Positions 36,736-46,745 of a DNA stretch of 64,000 nt are shown in pieces. The stretch is from assembly GCA_902363665.1 (NCBI GenBank), contig CABJAW010000020.1, forward strand, positions 9,030 to 73,029. The letters are read 5' to 3'. The notes under the pieces are model-generated. The model was not told the DNA's origin and searched no databases. It worked only from the letters and a program-made list of their open reading frames with translations. Positions within the stretch are counted from its first letter, which is position 1; every line of letters begins with the position of its first letter. The position numbers were made by a program, and so were the translations under genes. The DNA is from Lachnospiraceae bacterium. Lineage in GTDB: Bacteria; Bacillota; Clostridia; Lachnospirales; Lachnospiraceae.

Positions 36736-37719
36736 ATGAGTGGAGAGACAAAAGAAGAACTGCTTCGCATCCGGGATCTTGTGGTGGAATATGATACCGA
36801 TGAGGACGTGGTGCAGGCAGTCAATCACATAGATCTGCAGCTTGGGAAGGGCGAGACACTCGGATTGGTAGGAGAGACCGGAGCCGGTAAAACGACGATT
36901 GCAAAGGCGATTCTGCGGATTCTTCCGGATCCGCCATCCAGGGTAAAAGCAGGAGAGATTTATTTTGAAGGAAAGGATATTCTGAAGCTCAGCGAGGGAA
37001 AGATGCGGAAGATCCGCGGAAACAAGATCGCGATGATCTTTCAGGATCCAATGACGGCGCTCAATCCGATCGAGACGGTTGGCAGTCAGATCGCGGAGGC
37101 AATCGGGCTGCATGAGAAGCTCTCAAAGGCAGAGGTACAGAAGCGGGCCGTTGATATGCTTGAGATGGTAGGCATTCCGGGCGAACGTTACGGAGAGTAC
37201 CCACATCAGTTTTCCGGCGGAATGAAGCAGAGAGTTGTAATCGCGATGGCGCTTGCATGCAGGCCGGAGCTGCTTTTAGCGGATGAGCCGACGACAGCAC
37301 TGGATGTGACGATTCAGGCGCAGGTGCTGGATATGATGGAATCACTGAAAGAAAAGCTGAATACGTCGATGATTCTGATCACGCATGATCTCGGAATCGT
37401 GGCCGGCATGTGTGACCGCGTGGCAGTCGTCTATGCAGGCGAGATTGTCGAGCAGGGCACGACGGAGGAAGTGTTCGATTTTCCGGGACATCCGTATACA
37501 CTGGGACTTTTCCAGTCGCTGCCGCGGCTTGACAGCACGGAGAAGAGACTGAAACCGATCAACGGTCTGATGCCGGATCCGACGAATCTGCCGGAGGGGT
37601 GTAAATTTTATGACCGGTGTCCGTATGCCTGCGAAAAATGTAAAGAGAAGGAGGCGGAAATGCGGGAATACCGACCGGGGCACTTTGTCAGATGTATCCG
37701 TCAGGGAGGTGAAAAGTGA
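36736..37719 (+). CDS. peptide-type ABC transporter ATPase (DppD/OppD)
   Basis: 327 residues: Walker A GETGAGKTT, signature FSGGMKQR, Walker [12 protein letters not shown], and the C-terminal oligopeptide-transporter extension with Cys-rich CKFYDRCPYACEKC (a known Fe-S motif of this family). TAAAGGAGAT precedes the ATG. Overlaps the next ATPase by four bases. Confidence 0.92.
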   Translation: MSGETKEELLRIRDLVVEYDTDEDVVQAVNHIDLQLGKGETLGLVGETGAGKTTIAKAILRILPDPPSRVKAGEIYFEGKDILKLSEGKMRKIRGNKIAMIFQDPMTALNPIETVGSQIAEAIGLHEKLSKAEVQKRAVDMLEMVGIPGERYGEYPHQFSGGMKQRVVIAMALACRPELLLADEPTTALDVTIQAQVLDMMESLKEKLNTSMILITHDLGIVAGMCDRVAVVYAGEIVEQGTTEEVFDFPGHPYTLGLFQSLPRLDSTEKRLKPINGLMPDPTNLPEGCKFYDRCPYACEKCKEKEAEMREYRPGHFVRCIRQGGEK

Positions 37720-38681
37720 TGGAGCAGGTTTCACTGGAAGTAAAAAATTTGAAAAAATATTTTAATACACCAAAAGGACTGCTTCATGCAGTCGACAACG
37801 TAAATTTTCGAATTTACGAGGGAAAGACGCTTGGCGTAGTTGGAGAATCGGGCTGCGGAAAATCGACGCTTGGAAGAGTGATTCTTCACCTTCTGGATTC
37901 TACGGACGGTCAGATTCTGTTTGAGGGAGAGGATGTTACGCATGTGGACAAAGCAAAGCTGCGTGCACTCCGGGAAAAAATGCAGATCATTTTTCAGGAT
38001 CCGTATTCTTCTCTGAATCCGCGCATGAGCGTCAGCGAGATCATCATGGAGCCACTGCAGTTAAAGGGCGGAATGTCTCACGCGGAAATGTATGAGAAGA
38101 CAAAAAAGCTGATGGATACGGTTGGTCTGGCGGCCAGACTGGAAAATGCGTATCCGCATGAACTGGACGGAGGCAGAAGACAGCGAATTGGAATCGCGCG
38201 TGCACTGGCATTAAATCCACGCTTTATCGTCTGTGACGAGCCGGTCTCGGCACTGGATGTTTCGATTCAGGCGCAGGTGTTGAATCTGATGCTCGATCTG
38301 CAGGAGGAGCGAAATCTGACGTATCTGTTCATCACGCATGACTTGTCCGTCGTGAAGTATTTTTCAGATGATATTATGGTCATGTATCTGGGGCAGGTAG
38401 TAGAAAAGGCTCCGTCGAATGAACTGTTTGCGAGACCGTATCATCCATATACAAAAGCACTGCTGTCTGCGATTCCGGTGCCGGATGTACATGCACCGCG
38501 CAACCGCATTCTGCTAAAGGGCGAGATCACTTCGCCGATCAATCCGCAGCCGGGCTGTCGCTTTGCGGCGCGCTGTCCGTATGCGACACCGGAGTGCAGT
38601 AAGGAGCAGGAGCTTCGTGAAATTTTACCGAATCATTACGTTGCCTGCCACAGGGCAGAGGAACTGATGGATAAAAAGTGA
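37716..38681 (+). CDS. peptide-type ABC transporter ATPase (DppF/OppF), variant signature
   Basis: 321 residues: Walker [10 protein letters not shown], Walker B FIVCDEPVSALD, and the C-terminal extension CRFAARCPYATPEC. The ABC signature, normally LSGGQRQR, reads LDGGRRQR, changing the Ser that contacts ATP and the Gln. The paired OppD-like subunit keeps a standard signature, so the heterodimer would have one altered site. GGGAGGTG precedes the ATG. Confidence 0.9.
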   Translation: MMEQVSLEVKNLKKYFNTPKGLLHAVDNVNFRIYEGKTLGVVGESGCGKSTLGRVILHLLDSTDGQILFEGEDVTHVDKAKLRALREKMQIIFQDPYSSLNPRMSVSEIIMEPLQLKGGMSHAEMYEKTKKLMDTVGLAARLENAYPHELDGGRRQRIGIARALALNPRFIVCDEPVSALDVSIQAQVLNLMLDLQEERNLTYLFITHDLSVVKYFSDDIMVMYLGQVVEKAPSNELFARPYHPYTKALLSAIPVPDVHAPRNRILLKGEITSPINPQPGCRFAARCPYATPECSKEQELREILPNHYVACHRAEELMDKK

Positions 38682-38710
38682 AAAAATTAAAATCAAAGGA
38701 GGAAGTAACA

Positions 38711-40219
38711 ATGAAAAAAAGGGCAATGGCAATCGCGGCAGCGTTCGCGCTGACAATGAGCATGGGAATGGGTGCAGCAGCAAAAGATGACCTGGTAATC
38801 GCAGAGATGATGGACTGTGGGACACTTGCGCCAACCGGTCCAACTGTTGAGATGAGAAGTGATATTACGTATCAGGTGTATGAGGGACTCTTCCGGTATG
38901 GCTACAATATGGAAATGACACCGCAGCTTGCAACAAGCTGGGAACAGACAGATCCGACGCATATTACGTTCCATTTAAGAGAAGGCGTAAAGTATCATGA
39001 TGGACGCGATTTTACAGCAAAGGATGTTCTTTTTACCCTGAAACTGAACTGTGAGGATGCGAATACGAGTGGAGTTATCACGTATCTTGATTTGGACAAT
39101 TGCGAGGCACCGGATGATTATACAGTTATCCTGGCATTTACACAGCCGAATGCATTCAATCTCACAAAACTTGGTTCCTTAAATATTGTAAATGAGGAAG
39201 CTTATAATGAGAGCTCAGATGGAATGGCAACCAATCCGGTTGGAACAGGCCCTTACAAATTTGAAAGCAGCATTCCCGGTGTAAGCTATACATTTACTGC
39301 AAATGAGGATTACTGGGGGGGAGCGCCGGAAGAAATTAAAAAGGTGACATTTAATGTAATTGCGGAAGATTCCCAGCGTACGAATGCATTGCAGGCAGGA
39401 GAGATTGATTTTAATAAGTCCCTGCAGATCAGCGATATCGAGTATATTTCCGGAATGGATGATTTTACGGTTGTTTCGAAACCTGCTTTTAACACAGAGT
39501 GTGTATTTTTCAATATGACAGAAAATTCTCCATTTGCATCGAAAGAGCTTCGTCAGGCAGTGGGGTATGCGATTGACAATACAGCGATGAACGCGGCAGG
39601 CTATGACAATCTGTACATTCCGGCAACGGGTCCGTGGTCTTCCGGAATGGCGGATTACAATGCAGAGTGGACAAATGAAATGTATGAAGCTCAGAATATG
39701 GATAAGGCAAAGGAACTGGTACAGGAGGCAGGAATTCCGGATCGGACCGTTAAGATTGTCTATGGCGGCTCTTCAGCAGAAGAGGCGATGACGCAGGTAC
39801 TTCAGGCAAACCTGGCAGAGCTTGGCATTACGGCAGAAATTACAAGTGTAGATGCAGGCGTATTCTGGAGCTCAATGGGTGATCCGACCGGATGGGATCT
39901 GAGTCTTATGAGCTGTTCTGCTCCGAGCGGGTATGGTCTGGACAGCATGACGGCATTTCTGACCGGATTGAATTTCCAGGGCTGGAGCGGTGAAAAATTT
40001 GACCAGCTCAAAGAATTGTGCAATAGTGGTGCTATGGCTGAAAATGATGATGAAAGAATGGAAAAGACGAAAGAACTGTGGGATCTGATTGAAGAGGAAG
40101 TGCCGATTTACGGAATGGTTTATCTGACCAACACGTGTGCATTTGACAGTCGTCTCGAGAATTTCCAGATCGCAGATCAGTTCAGCTTTTGCGTGAAGGA
40201 TCTTTCTTTTGCAGACTGA
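38711..40219 (+). CDS. peptide-type ABC transporter substrate-binding protein
   Basis: 502 residues, SBP family 5 (DppA/OppA/NikA fold). The signal MKKRAMAIAAAFALTMSMG... lacks a lipobox Cys, unusual for a Gram-positive binding protein, so it may be anchored by an uncleaved helix or released. Motifs include SWEQTDPTHITFHLREGVKYHDG and NPVGTGPYKF. The start at 38711 follows AAAGGAGGAAG; an in-frame ATG at 38678 adds a hydrophilic piece and overlaps the ATPase gene. Defines the substrate of the importer. Confidence 0.9.
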   Translation: MKKRAMAIAAAFALTMSMGMGAAAKDDLVIAEMMDCGTLAPTGPTVEMRSDITYQVYEGLFRYGYNMEMTPQLATSWEQTDPTHITFHLREGVKYHDGRDFTAKDVLFTLKLNCEDANTSGVITYLDLDNCEAPDDYTVILAFTQPNAFNLTKLGSLNIVNEEAYNESSDGMATNPVGTGPYKFESSIPGVSYTFTANEDYWGGAPEEIKKVTFNVIAEDSQRTNALQAGEIDFNKSLQISDIEYISGMDDFTVVSKPAFNTECVFFNMTENSPFASKELRQAVGYAIDNTAMNAAGYDNLYIPATGPWSSGMADYNAEWTNEMYEAQNMDKAKELVQEAGIPDRTVKIVYGGSSAEEAMTQVLQANLAELGITAEITSVDAGVFWSSMGDPTGWDLSLMSCSAPSGYGLDSMTAFLTGLNFQGWSGEKFDQLKELCNSGAMAENDDERMEKTKELWDLIEEEVPIYGMVYLTNTCAFDSRLENFQIADQFSFCVKDLSFAD

Positions 40220-40274
40220 TGCTGCCAAGAAACAGCGGTGGAAAAAGCCGGACAGAAACGGAAGGATACGAAGT

Positions 40275-43217
40275 ATGCAGAATAAATACAGACGTATTTC
40301 GAATTATTACAGCGGAGCAGACGGAGTGCAGCTGGCGGTGGATCTTTATCTGCCGCCGGCAGATAAAAAGATTCCGGCCGTGATGTATGCGGGGCGTGCA
40401 CCCAGGCGGGAGCGCTTTGCGGAGCAGCAGGAGATACTGGAAGAGCTGCTGGCGCATGACTATGCAGTGGTGCTGCCGGATCTGCGCGGCATCGGAGCTT
40501 CGTTTGGAAGAAGTGACGGCTTTCACAGCCGCCTTGAGGCTCGGGATCTGAAGGTACTGATGGAAACAATGGCGGGCGAAGACTGGTGCGACGGAAATTT
40601 TGGCATGCTGGGCGGTTCCAATAATGGATTCATTCAGGATCTGACTGCTGCCGAGCGGCCGACGCCGTTAAAAGCGGTGATTCCGTGCGACTGCCATCCG
40701 GATTTTTATTATCAGGATTATCCGAATGGTGCGTCCAGACATATTGAGGGACTGCCGGGGACGGATCAGGAACCGGAGGGAATTCCGGTCGATGCCGATA
40801 CCGATGGCAGGCTTGCAGCAGAAGCAAAAAAAGAGCACGCATCGAATCTCGGTTTTCTGGGGCAGTATATGGCAAATATGCACCGTGATACTGTAAATCC
40901 GAAGCTTGGAACTGCGCCGCAGATGGAAATTCCGGTGTGGGACCGGATGGATGCGATCAAGTACAGCGGAATCAAGTATTACAAAAACGGAGCCTGGTAT
41001 GATCCAGGAGCAGCAGGTGCAATCTATGCGTATAAGGTATTTGACGGAAAACTGCTGATCGGACCGTGGCGTCACTGTGAGATGTATTCGTGTAATAATC
41101 ATGCAAAAACATGGTATGAAAAAACAGGTCGGAAAGCAGATCTGCCCAATCAGGCGTTCCCATGGGAAAAGGAATATATCAGATTCTTTGATTTCGCACT
41201 GAAGGGTGTGAAAAATGACTGGGAGACGGAGCCGCCGGTGAGATATTATACACGCGGTGAGGTGTCCGGAAATGAATGGAAATATGCGGCGGATATCCCG
41301 CTGGATACGCAGATGATTACAACACTTTATCTGAGCGGACAAAAAAGTGGAACGATCAGCAGCAGGTATGACGGAAGCCTTACAGAAGCACCGGAAGGGA
41401 AAGAAGAGGTAATCTCTTATCGGACGGAGCGGGATATTACACTGTATGGAAACGGCGGAACGCTGGATCGGCGGATCGAGGATGGTTTTGCAAAAGAGGC
41501 TCAGAAGTGTCTGACCTTTACGACCGAGCCGTTTGAGGCACCGGTAGAAATTACAGGCATTCCAACTCTGGAACTGGATGTCACGTCAGATTATGAGGAT
41601 GGATTGTTTCTGGCTGTGCTGGAAGAGGTTTATGCGGATGGAACAACGTGTTTCCTGACAGAAGGTGCGATGCGTGCGTCACATGCAAAGTACGGAAGGC
41701 ATACGGCATATCTTTCCTTAGGCTTGCCATATCATCCGGGGCTTAGCTCCGACCTTGCAAAATTGAATGAAAAAAATCCACTTCATCTTGATTTTACTCT
41801 GGAGGCATTATCTCAGCTGGTGCAGGCGGGAAGCAGACTGAGGCTGAGTGTATTTTGTGCTGAGAAAATGTATCAGCAGCCGAAATGTGTCGGAACGGAT
41901 GATCCTGTGATTGGACTGCATCTTGGAGCGTCTGTGCTGAAGCTTCCTGTGATTGCAGCCAATGTATCTGAGTTTGAAGGATCTATTACGGTAAAGACAG
42001 AAAAGGAAGCAGAGATATCGGGAAATGGAAAAGTGTATGTTTTTAAACGCGCCATATATGTGCAGCTGAATGATCGCTGGTATACGTATCCATGCTGTCA
42101 GGTTTATCCGTTGGATGACAATACCGTTTTGTATAAGACAGATACTTTTTCTGTGAAAAAGCAGGTTGGAAATACTGTGAAGGTAACTGCAAACGGCAGC
42201 GTAGAGTTTGAACTTACAGGTGTGCTTCCGGTGCGAAAGACATTTCAGGAAAGCAGACCATGGCTTCATCCGAATCGCTTTTGGTACGGAAAATCAGATG
42301 TCGGTGAGGTGCAGTTTCAGGATCAGTGGGTTGCGACGGTTCCGGTAGAGACCTGTCAGGAAGGCTTCCCGGATATTGGCCCGTATCGTACAATGGATTT
42401 GATGCTGAATCTGAAGCTTCCCACAAATGGGTCAGGACCATATCCGTGTATTGTAGGGATTCATGGTCATGGAGGTGATTATGACTGTTTTGAACGTCTG
42501 ACAAATGAGATGGTTGAAGCAGGGTATGCAATGGCATCCGTAGATTACCGCGCAACGCCGCCGAATCGCTGGCCAAGTCTTCTCTACGATGTAAAAGGTG
42601 CAATCCGCTTTTTGAAAGCACATGCAAAAAAATATTACATTGACCCGGAGCGAATCGGAATCATGGGAGGCTCCTGCGGTGGACATTTGTCTGCATTTAT
42701 CGCAGCGACAAACGGGGATCCGAAGACAGAGGGCGATATTGGTGGAAATACAGAGTATGACAGCCGGATTCAGGCAGCAGCAATCTATTTTCCATGGACA
42801 GATGCACTGGCATTCGGGGAAGATATTTTCCATCAGTATCCGGGACAGCTGAACAAGGTAATGAATTCAGATGGACCGTACGCACCACCTGGATATATGT
42901 TTGGATTTGGCGGAGAAGGAAAAGGACTGGGAATATTAAAGGCACATATGCATGAACCGGAATATCAGGAGATTGTCAATCGTGCAATTGATATCAGTCC
43001 GGTATCGCATGTCACGGAAAGCAGCGCTCCGGCAGTTATTGTTCATGGAATTTATGAGTGCGGTATTCAGATTCCGATGAATCAAAGCGTAAGATTTTTT
43101 GAAAAACTAACCCAAAAGGGTGTGAAATCACTCTTGCTGTGTAATAATAATGGATTTTTCGGAGAGGATGAGGAAGTAAAGAAGGCAGTTGTCGATTTTA
43201 TGAAGAAGAGAGTATAA
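40275..43217 (+). CDS. CocE-type hydrolase fused to a degenerate carboxylesterase domain
   Basis: About 980 residues. Residues 1 to about 600 are an X-Pro dipeptidyl-peptidase/CocE hydrolase: Ser 115 in GGSNNGF, Asp 243 in GAWYDP, His 267 in GPWRHCE, then the jelly-roll domain (TFTTEPFEAPVEITGIPTL). Residues about 730-980 form a second alpha/beta hydrolase of the BD-FAE/esterase type with HGHGGDY and MGGSCGGH (Ser 800). The usual HGxxDxxVP acid and GHGF histidine of that domain read HGIYECGIQIP and NNNGFFG, so its triad looks broken. No signal peptide, so it acts on what the adjacent importer brings in. The start at 40275 follows GGAAGGA. Confidence 0.85.
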   Translation: MQNKYRRISNYYSGADGVQLAVDLYLPPADKKIPAVMYAGRAPRRERFAEQQEILEELLAHDYAVVLPDLRGIGASFGRSDGFHSRLEARDLKVLMETMAGEDWCDGNFGMLGGSNNGFIQDLTAAERPTPLKAVIPCDCHPDFYYQDYPNGASRHIEGLPGTDQEPEGIPVDADTDGRLAAEAKKEHASNLGFLGQYMANMHRDTVNPKLGTAPQMEIPVWDRMDAIKYSGIKYYKNGAWYDPGAAGAIYAYKVFDGKLLIGPWRHCEMYSCNNHAKTWYEKTGRKADLPNQAFPWEKEYIRFFDFALKGVKNDWETEPPVRYYTRGEVSGNEWKYAADIPLDTQMITTLYLSGQKSGTISSRYDGSLTEAPEGKEEVISYRTERDITLYGNGGTLDRRIEDGFAKEAQKCLTFTTEPFEAPVEITGIPTLELDVTSDYEDGLFLAVLEEVYADGTTCFLTEGAMRASHAKYGRHTAYLSLGLPYHPGLSSDLAKLNEKNPLHLDFTLEALSQLVQAGSRLRLSVFCAEKMYQQPKCVGTDDPVIGLHLGASVLKLPVIAANVSEFEGSITVKTEKEAEISGNGKVYVFKRAIYVQLNDRWYTYPCCQVYPLDDNTVLYKTDTFSVKKQVGNTVKVTANGSVEFELTGVLPVRKTFQESRPWLHPNRFWYGKSDVGEVQFQDQWVATVPVETCQEGFPDIGPYRTMDLMLNLKLPTNGSGPYPCIVGIHGHGGDYDCFERLTNEMVEAGYAMASVDYRATPPNRWPSLLYDVKGAIRFLKAHAKKYYIDPERIGIMGGSCGGHLSAFIAATNGDPKTEGDIGGNTEYDSRIQAAAIYFPWTDALAFGEDIFHQYPGQLNKVMNSDGPYAPPGYMFGFGGEGKGLGILKAHMHEPEYQEIVNRAIDISPVSHVTESSAPAVIVHGIYECGIQIPMNQSVRFFEKLTQKGVKSLLLCNNNGFFGEDEEVKKAVVDFMKKRV

Positions 43218-43312
43218 TATAAAAAACGCTCCGGCACAGGATAATCAGGACTGTTGTCGGGGCAGTTTGTATCAAAGGATAAATCGGCAAAAGCAGGGGG
43301 ATAGAAGACATT

Positions 43313-44668
43313 ATGGAAAATCGGTTGGAACTTGCACAGAAGCAGACGCTTTCTGGAAAAATGATACAATCTGTAATGGTATTGCAGATGAATATGCAGC
43401 AGCTTCAGTCACATATCTCGGAAGTTGCACTGGAAAATCCGGTTATTGATCTGGAAGAGATAAAAGCAGAACCAGAAGCAGAGAAGCTTAGAAAGATCGA
43501 ATGGCTTTCGGAACTGGACGAGCAGAACCGATACTATTACCGTTATGAAAGAGAAGATGCAAATCAGAGACAGTTTGAAAATATAGGACGAGAAGAAGAA
43601 TCTGTGGAAACAATGCTTCTGGAGCAGCTTGATGGTTATGAATACAATGAAACGCAGATGCAGATCTTTTCTTATATTGCGAAATGCCTGGATGGCAGAG
43701 GATACTGCAGAGTGCCATACAAAGAGATTGCTTTGAATCTGCATTGTTCCGAGCGGATGGTCTGCAATTGTCTTGCTGTTATGAAACGGCTGGATCCTGC
43801 AGGTGTGTGCGCAGAAAATCTCAAAGAATGCCTTTTGATTCAACTGCAAAGGCAACCGAAGAATACAGAACTCGAAGAAAAAATTGTTCAGGATTTTTTG
43901 GAAGAAGTTGGAAAAAGCAAGATTTGTGCGATCGCAAAGAAACTTCAGGTATCACAGGAAGAGGTATGGAATGCAATTGAGCATATCCGGGAGCTAAATC
44001 CGAATCCGCTTAGCGGATGTGGAAATGGAGAAAGGCCGATCTATGTGACACCGGATGTAACCGTCGTAAAATTTGAAGATCATTATGAGATTCTGATCAA
44101 TGATTATGTATATCCTGTAATTCATTTAAACCAGGATTACGTCCAGATGATGCAAAATCAACCGGATGAGGAAACAAGGATATATTTAAAGGAAAAAATT
44201 CATCAGGCTGAGGAGTTGCAGGAAAATATTGGAAGAAGAAATGAAACAATGCTGAAGCTGACAAAATGTATTTTGGAGGTACAGGAGCAGTTTTTCAAAA
44301 ACGGAAAAAAGCCACTTGTTCCATTCACAATTTCAGAAGCTGCCGCACGGATGAATGTGAGTATATCAACTGTAAGTCGGGCTGCAAACGAAAAGTATCT
44401 GCAGTGCTGTTGGGGGACGTTTCCCTTTTCTGCCTTTTTTTCAAAAGGAGTTATGCAGGATGGAGAACGCCAGATTAGCGTGGATGCGATAAAAGAAGCA
44501 ATTAGGATGCTGATCGAAAGCGAGGATAAAAGAAAACCGTACAGTGATCAGAAGCTTGAGGAACTACTGAAGGAAAGAAAGATCCTGATATCACGCAGGG
44601 CAATCGCCAAATATCGGGAAGAACTTGGAATCCCGAGCACGCGTGGAAGAAAGAGCTATGCATCATAA
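43313..44668 (+). CDS. rpoN: RNA polymerase sigma-54 factor
   Basis: 451 residues. Region I is Gln-rich (LAQKQTLSGKMIQSVMVLQMNMQQLQ), the core-binding domain spans about 90-290, the helix-turn-helix contacting -12 is TISEAAARMNVSISTVSRAANEKY, and the C-terminal RpoN box is RRAIAKYREELGIPSTRGRK, a slightly altered form of the usual ARRTVAKYRE. It is encoded inside the ABC operon, 95 bases after the hydrolase, with no separate strong promoter seen, hence apparently under the sigma-54 promoter at 34833. Confidence 0.93.
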   Translation: MENRLELAQKQTLSGKMIQSVMVLQMNMQQLQSHISEVALENPVIDLEEIKAEPEAEKLRKIEWLSELDEQNRYYYRYEREDANQRQFENIGREEESVETMLLEQLDGYEYNETQMQIFSYIAKCLDGRGYCRVPYKEIALNLHCSERMVCNCLAVMKRLDPAGVCAENLKECLLIQLQRQPKNTELEEKIVQDFLEEVGKSKICAIAKKLQVSQEEVWNAIEHIRELNPNPLSGCGNGERPIYVTPDVTVVKFEDHYEILINDYVYPVIHLNQDYVQMMQNQPDEETRIYLKEKIHQAEELQENIGRRNETMLKLTKCILEVQEQFFKNGKKPLVPFTISEAAARMNVSISTVSRAANEKYLQCCWGTFPFSAFFSKGVMQDGERQISVDAIKEAIRMLIESEDKRKPYSDQKLEELLKERKILISRRAIAKYREELGIPSTRGRKSYAS

Positions 44669-44720
44669 CGATACACGCCGAAAGATTCCGGGCGTACATT
44701 AATGCAAAAGGGAGGGTACA

Positions 44721-46712
44721 ATGAAATATAAAAATTTATTTACACCGGTACAAATCGGAAGGCTGACGATTAAAAACCGGTTTGCAATGGCACCGATGGG
44801 GCCACTTGGACTTTCTGATTCGGAAGGTGGATTTAATCAGAGAGGAATTGATTATTATACAGAGCGGGCGAAGGGCGGTACCGGCCTGATCATTACAGGT
44901 GTAACGTTTTCGGACTGTAAAGTGGAGACGCAGAGCATGCCGAACTGTCCGAATTCTACCTATAATCCGGTACATTTCATTCGAACCGGAAAAGAGCTGA
45001 CAGAGCGGGTACATGCATATGGAAGTAAAATTTTTCTGATGATGTCAGGCGGTTTCGGCAGAGTAACGATTCCAACTAATCTTGGCGAATTTCCACCGGT
45101 TGCACCATCTGCAATTCCGCATCGCTGGCTCGATAAAATATGCCGCCCGCTGACGGTGGAGGAGATCCACAGTATTGTCCGTTCTTTTGGAGACGGAGCA
45201 TATAATGCAAAGAGAGCAGGCTTTGACGGAGTAGAGATCCATGCGGTACATGAGGGATATCTGCTGGATCAGTTTGCGATTTCCATGTTTAATCAAAGGG
45301 AGGACGAATATGGCGGTAGCCTGGAGAATCGCCTGCGTTTTGCAAGAGAGGTAGTAGAAGAGATCAAAGCGCGATGCGGAGCGGATTTTCCGGTTGCACT
45401 TCGTTTCAGCGTAAAGAGCATGATCAAGGACTGGAGAGTGGGTGCGCTTCCAGGCGAGGATTTTGAAGAAAAAGGAAGAGATACTGAGGAAGGGCTTGAA
45501 GCAGCAAAATTGCTGGTATCCTATGGATACGATGCACTTGATACGGATGTTGGAACATACGATGCATGGTTCTGGAATCATCCGCCAATGTATCAGGAGA
45601 AAGGACTGTTCCGCACCTGGTGCCATCTGGTAAAAGATGTTGTTGATGTACCGGTATTGTGTGCGGGAAGAATGGACGATCCGGAGATGGCGTCAAAATC
45701 GATTGAAGATGGAGATTGCGATATTGTAAGCCTCGGACGTCCGCTGCTTGCAGATCCAGATTATGTAAATAAGCTGCGAGCAGGAAGAATGGCAGAGATT
45801 CGTCCTTGTATTTCCTGCCAGGAGGGCTGTATGGGGCGTGTGCAGCATTATTCCATGATCAACTGTGCGGTGAATCCACAGTGTGCAAGAGAGCGTGTGA
45901 CTGCTTATAATCCCATTTTGCAGCCGAAAAAAGTGTTGATTGTAGGAGGCGGTGTGGCCGGCTGTGAAGCGGCAAGAGTGCTTGCACTGCGCGGGCACAG
46001 GCCGGAATTATTTGAGAAAAACGGACAGCTCGGCGGAAATCTGCTTCCGGGTGGCGCACCGGAGTTTAAAGAGGATGACATTGCACTTGCAAAATGGTAT
46101 GAGGTTCAGCTTAAAAAACTTGGAGTACCTGTGACTTTAAACAGTAAAGTGACAAAAGAGCAGGTGCTTTCAGGAGATTACGATACCGTAATCATTGCGA
46201 CCGGATCAAAGCCAAAAGTGTTCCCGCTGGGTGATGATGACAAAGTATATACAGCAGCACAGGTACTTTTAAAAGAAAAAGACTGTGGTGCGCAGACCGT
46301 AGTGGTTGGCGGAGGACTGGTCGGATGTGAAACTGCATTGTGGCTGGCTCAAAACGGAAAAAAAGTAACCATCGTGGAAGCAATGGATAAAATTCTGGCG
46401 TTAAATGGCCCGCTTTGCAGTGCAAATAAAGAAATGTTGGAGCTTCTTGTTCCGTATAACGGAGTAGAAGTTGTGACAGGAGCCAAAGTAACCGGTTACC
46501 GGGATGGAATACTGACAGCAGATGTCGCCGGTAAGATTCGTGAAATACCGTGTGACAGTGTGGTTTTGTCGGTTGGATATCGGGAAGAAAACAGTCTGTA
46601 TCAGGAGCTGGAATTTGAGGTTCCGGAAATTTATCTGCTTGGCGATGCAAAGAAGGTAGCAAATATTATGTATGCGATCTGGGATGCGTTTGAGGTGACA
46701 AATCATATCTGA
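44721..46712 (+). CDS. FMN/Fe-S/FAD enoate reductase-like oxidoreductase
   Basis: 663 residues in the old-yellow-enzyme superfamily (2,4-dienoyl-CoA reductase, enoate reductase, BaiCD/BaiH type). The N-terminal FMN barrel has APMGPLG and DQFAISMFNQREDEYGGS; the 4Fe-4S motif is CISCQEGCMGRVQ...C near residue 360; FAD and NAD(P) Rossmann motifs are VLIVGGGVAGCEAA near 405 and VVVGGGLVGCETA near 535. It reduces an activated carbon-carbon double bond. Last gene of the sigma-54 operon, ended by the terminator at 46746. GGGAGGGTAC precedes the ATG. Confidence 0.85.
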   Translation: MKYKNLFTPVQIGRLTIKNRFAMAPMGPLGLSDSEGGFNQRGIDYYTERAKGGTGLIITGVTFSDCKVETQSMPNCPNSTYNPVHFIRTGKELTERVHAYGSKIFLMMSGGFGRVTIPTNLGEFPPVAPSAIPHRWLDKICRPLTVEEIHSIVRSFGDGAYNAKRAGFDGVEIHAVHEGYLLDQFAISMFNQREDEYGGSLENRLRFAREVVEEIKARCGADFPVALRFSVKSMIKDWRVGALPGEDFEEKGRDTEEGLEAAKLLVSYGYDALDTDVGTYDAWFWNHPPMYQEKGLFRTWCHLVKDVVDVPVLCAGRMDDPEMASKSIEDGDCDIVSLGRPLLADPDYVNKLRAGRMAEIRPCISCQEGCMGRVQHYSMINCAVNPQCARERVTAYNPILQPKKVLIVGGGVAGCEAARVLALRGHRPELFEKNGQLGGNLLPGGAPEFKEDDIALAKWYEVQLKKLGVPVTLNSKVTKEQVLSGDYDTVIIATGSKPKVFPLGDDDKVYTAAQVLLKEKDCGAQTVVVGGGLVGCETALWLAQNGKKVTIVEAMDKILALNGPLCSANKEMLELLVPYNGVEVVTGAKVTGYRDGILTADVAGKIREIPCDSVVLSVGYREENSLYQELEFEVPEIYLLGDAKKVANIMYAIWDAFEVTNHI

Positions 46713-46745
46713 TACGAACAGTATCGTCAGAAGTAACACAAGATG

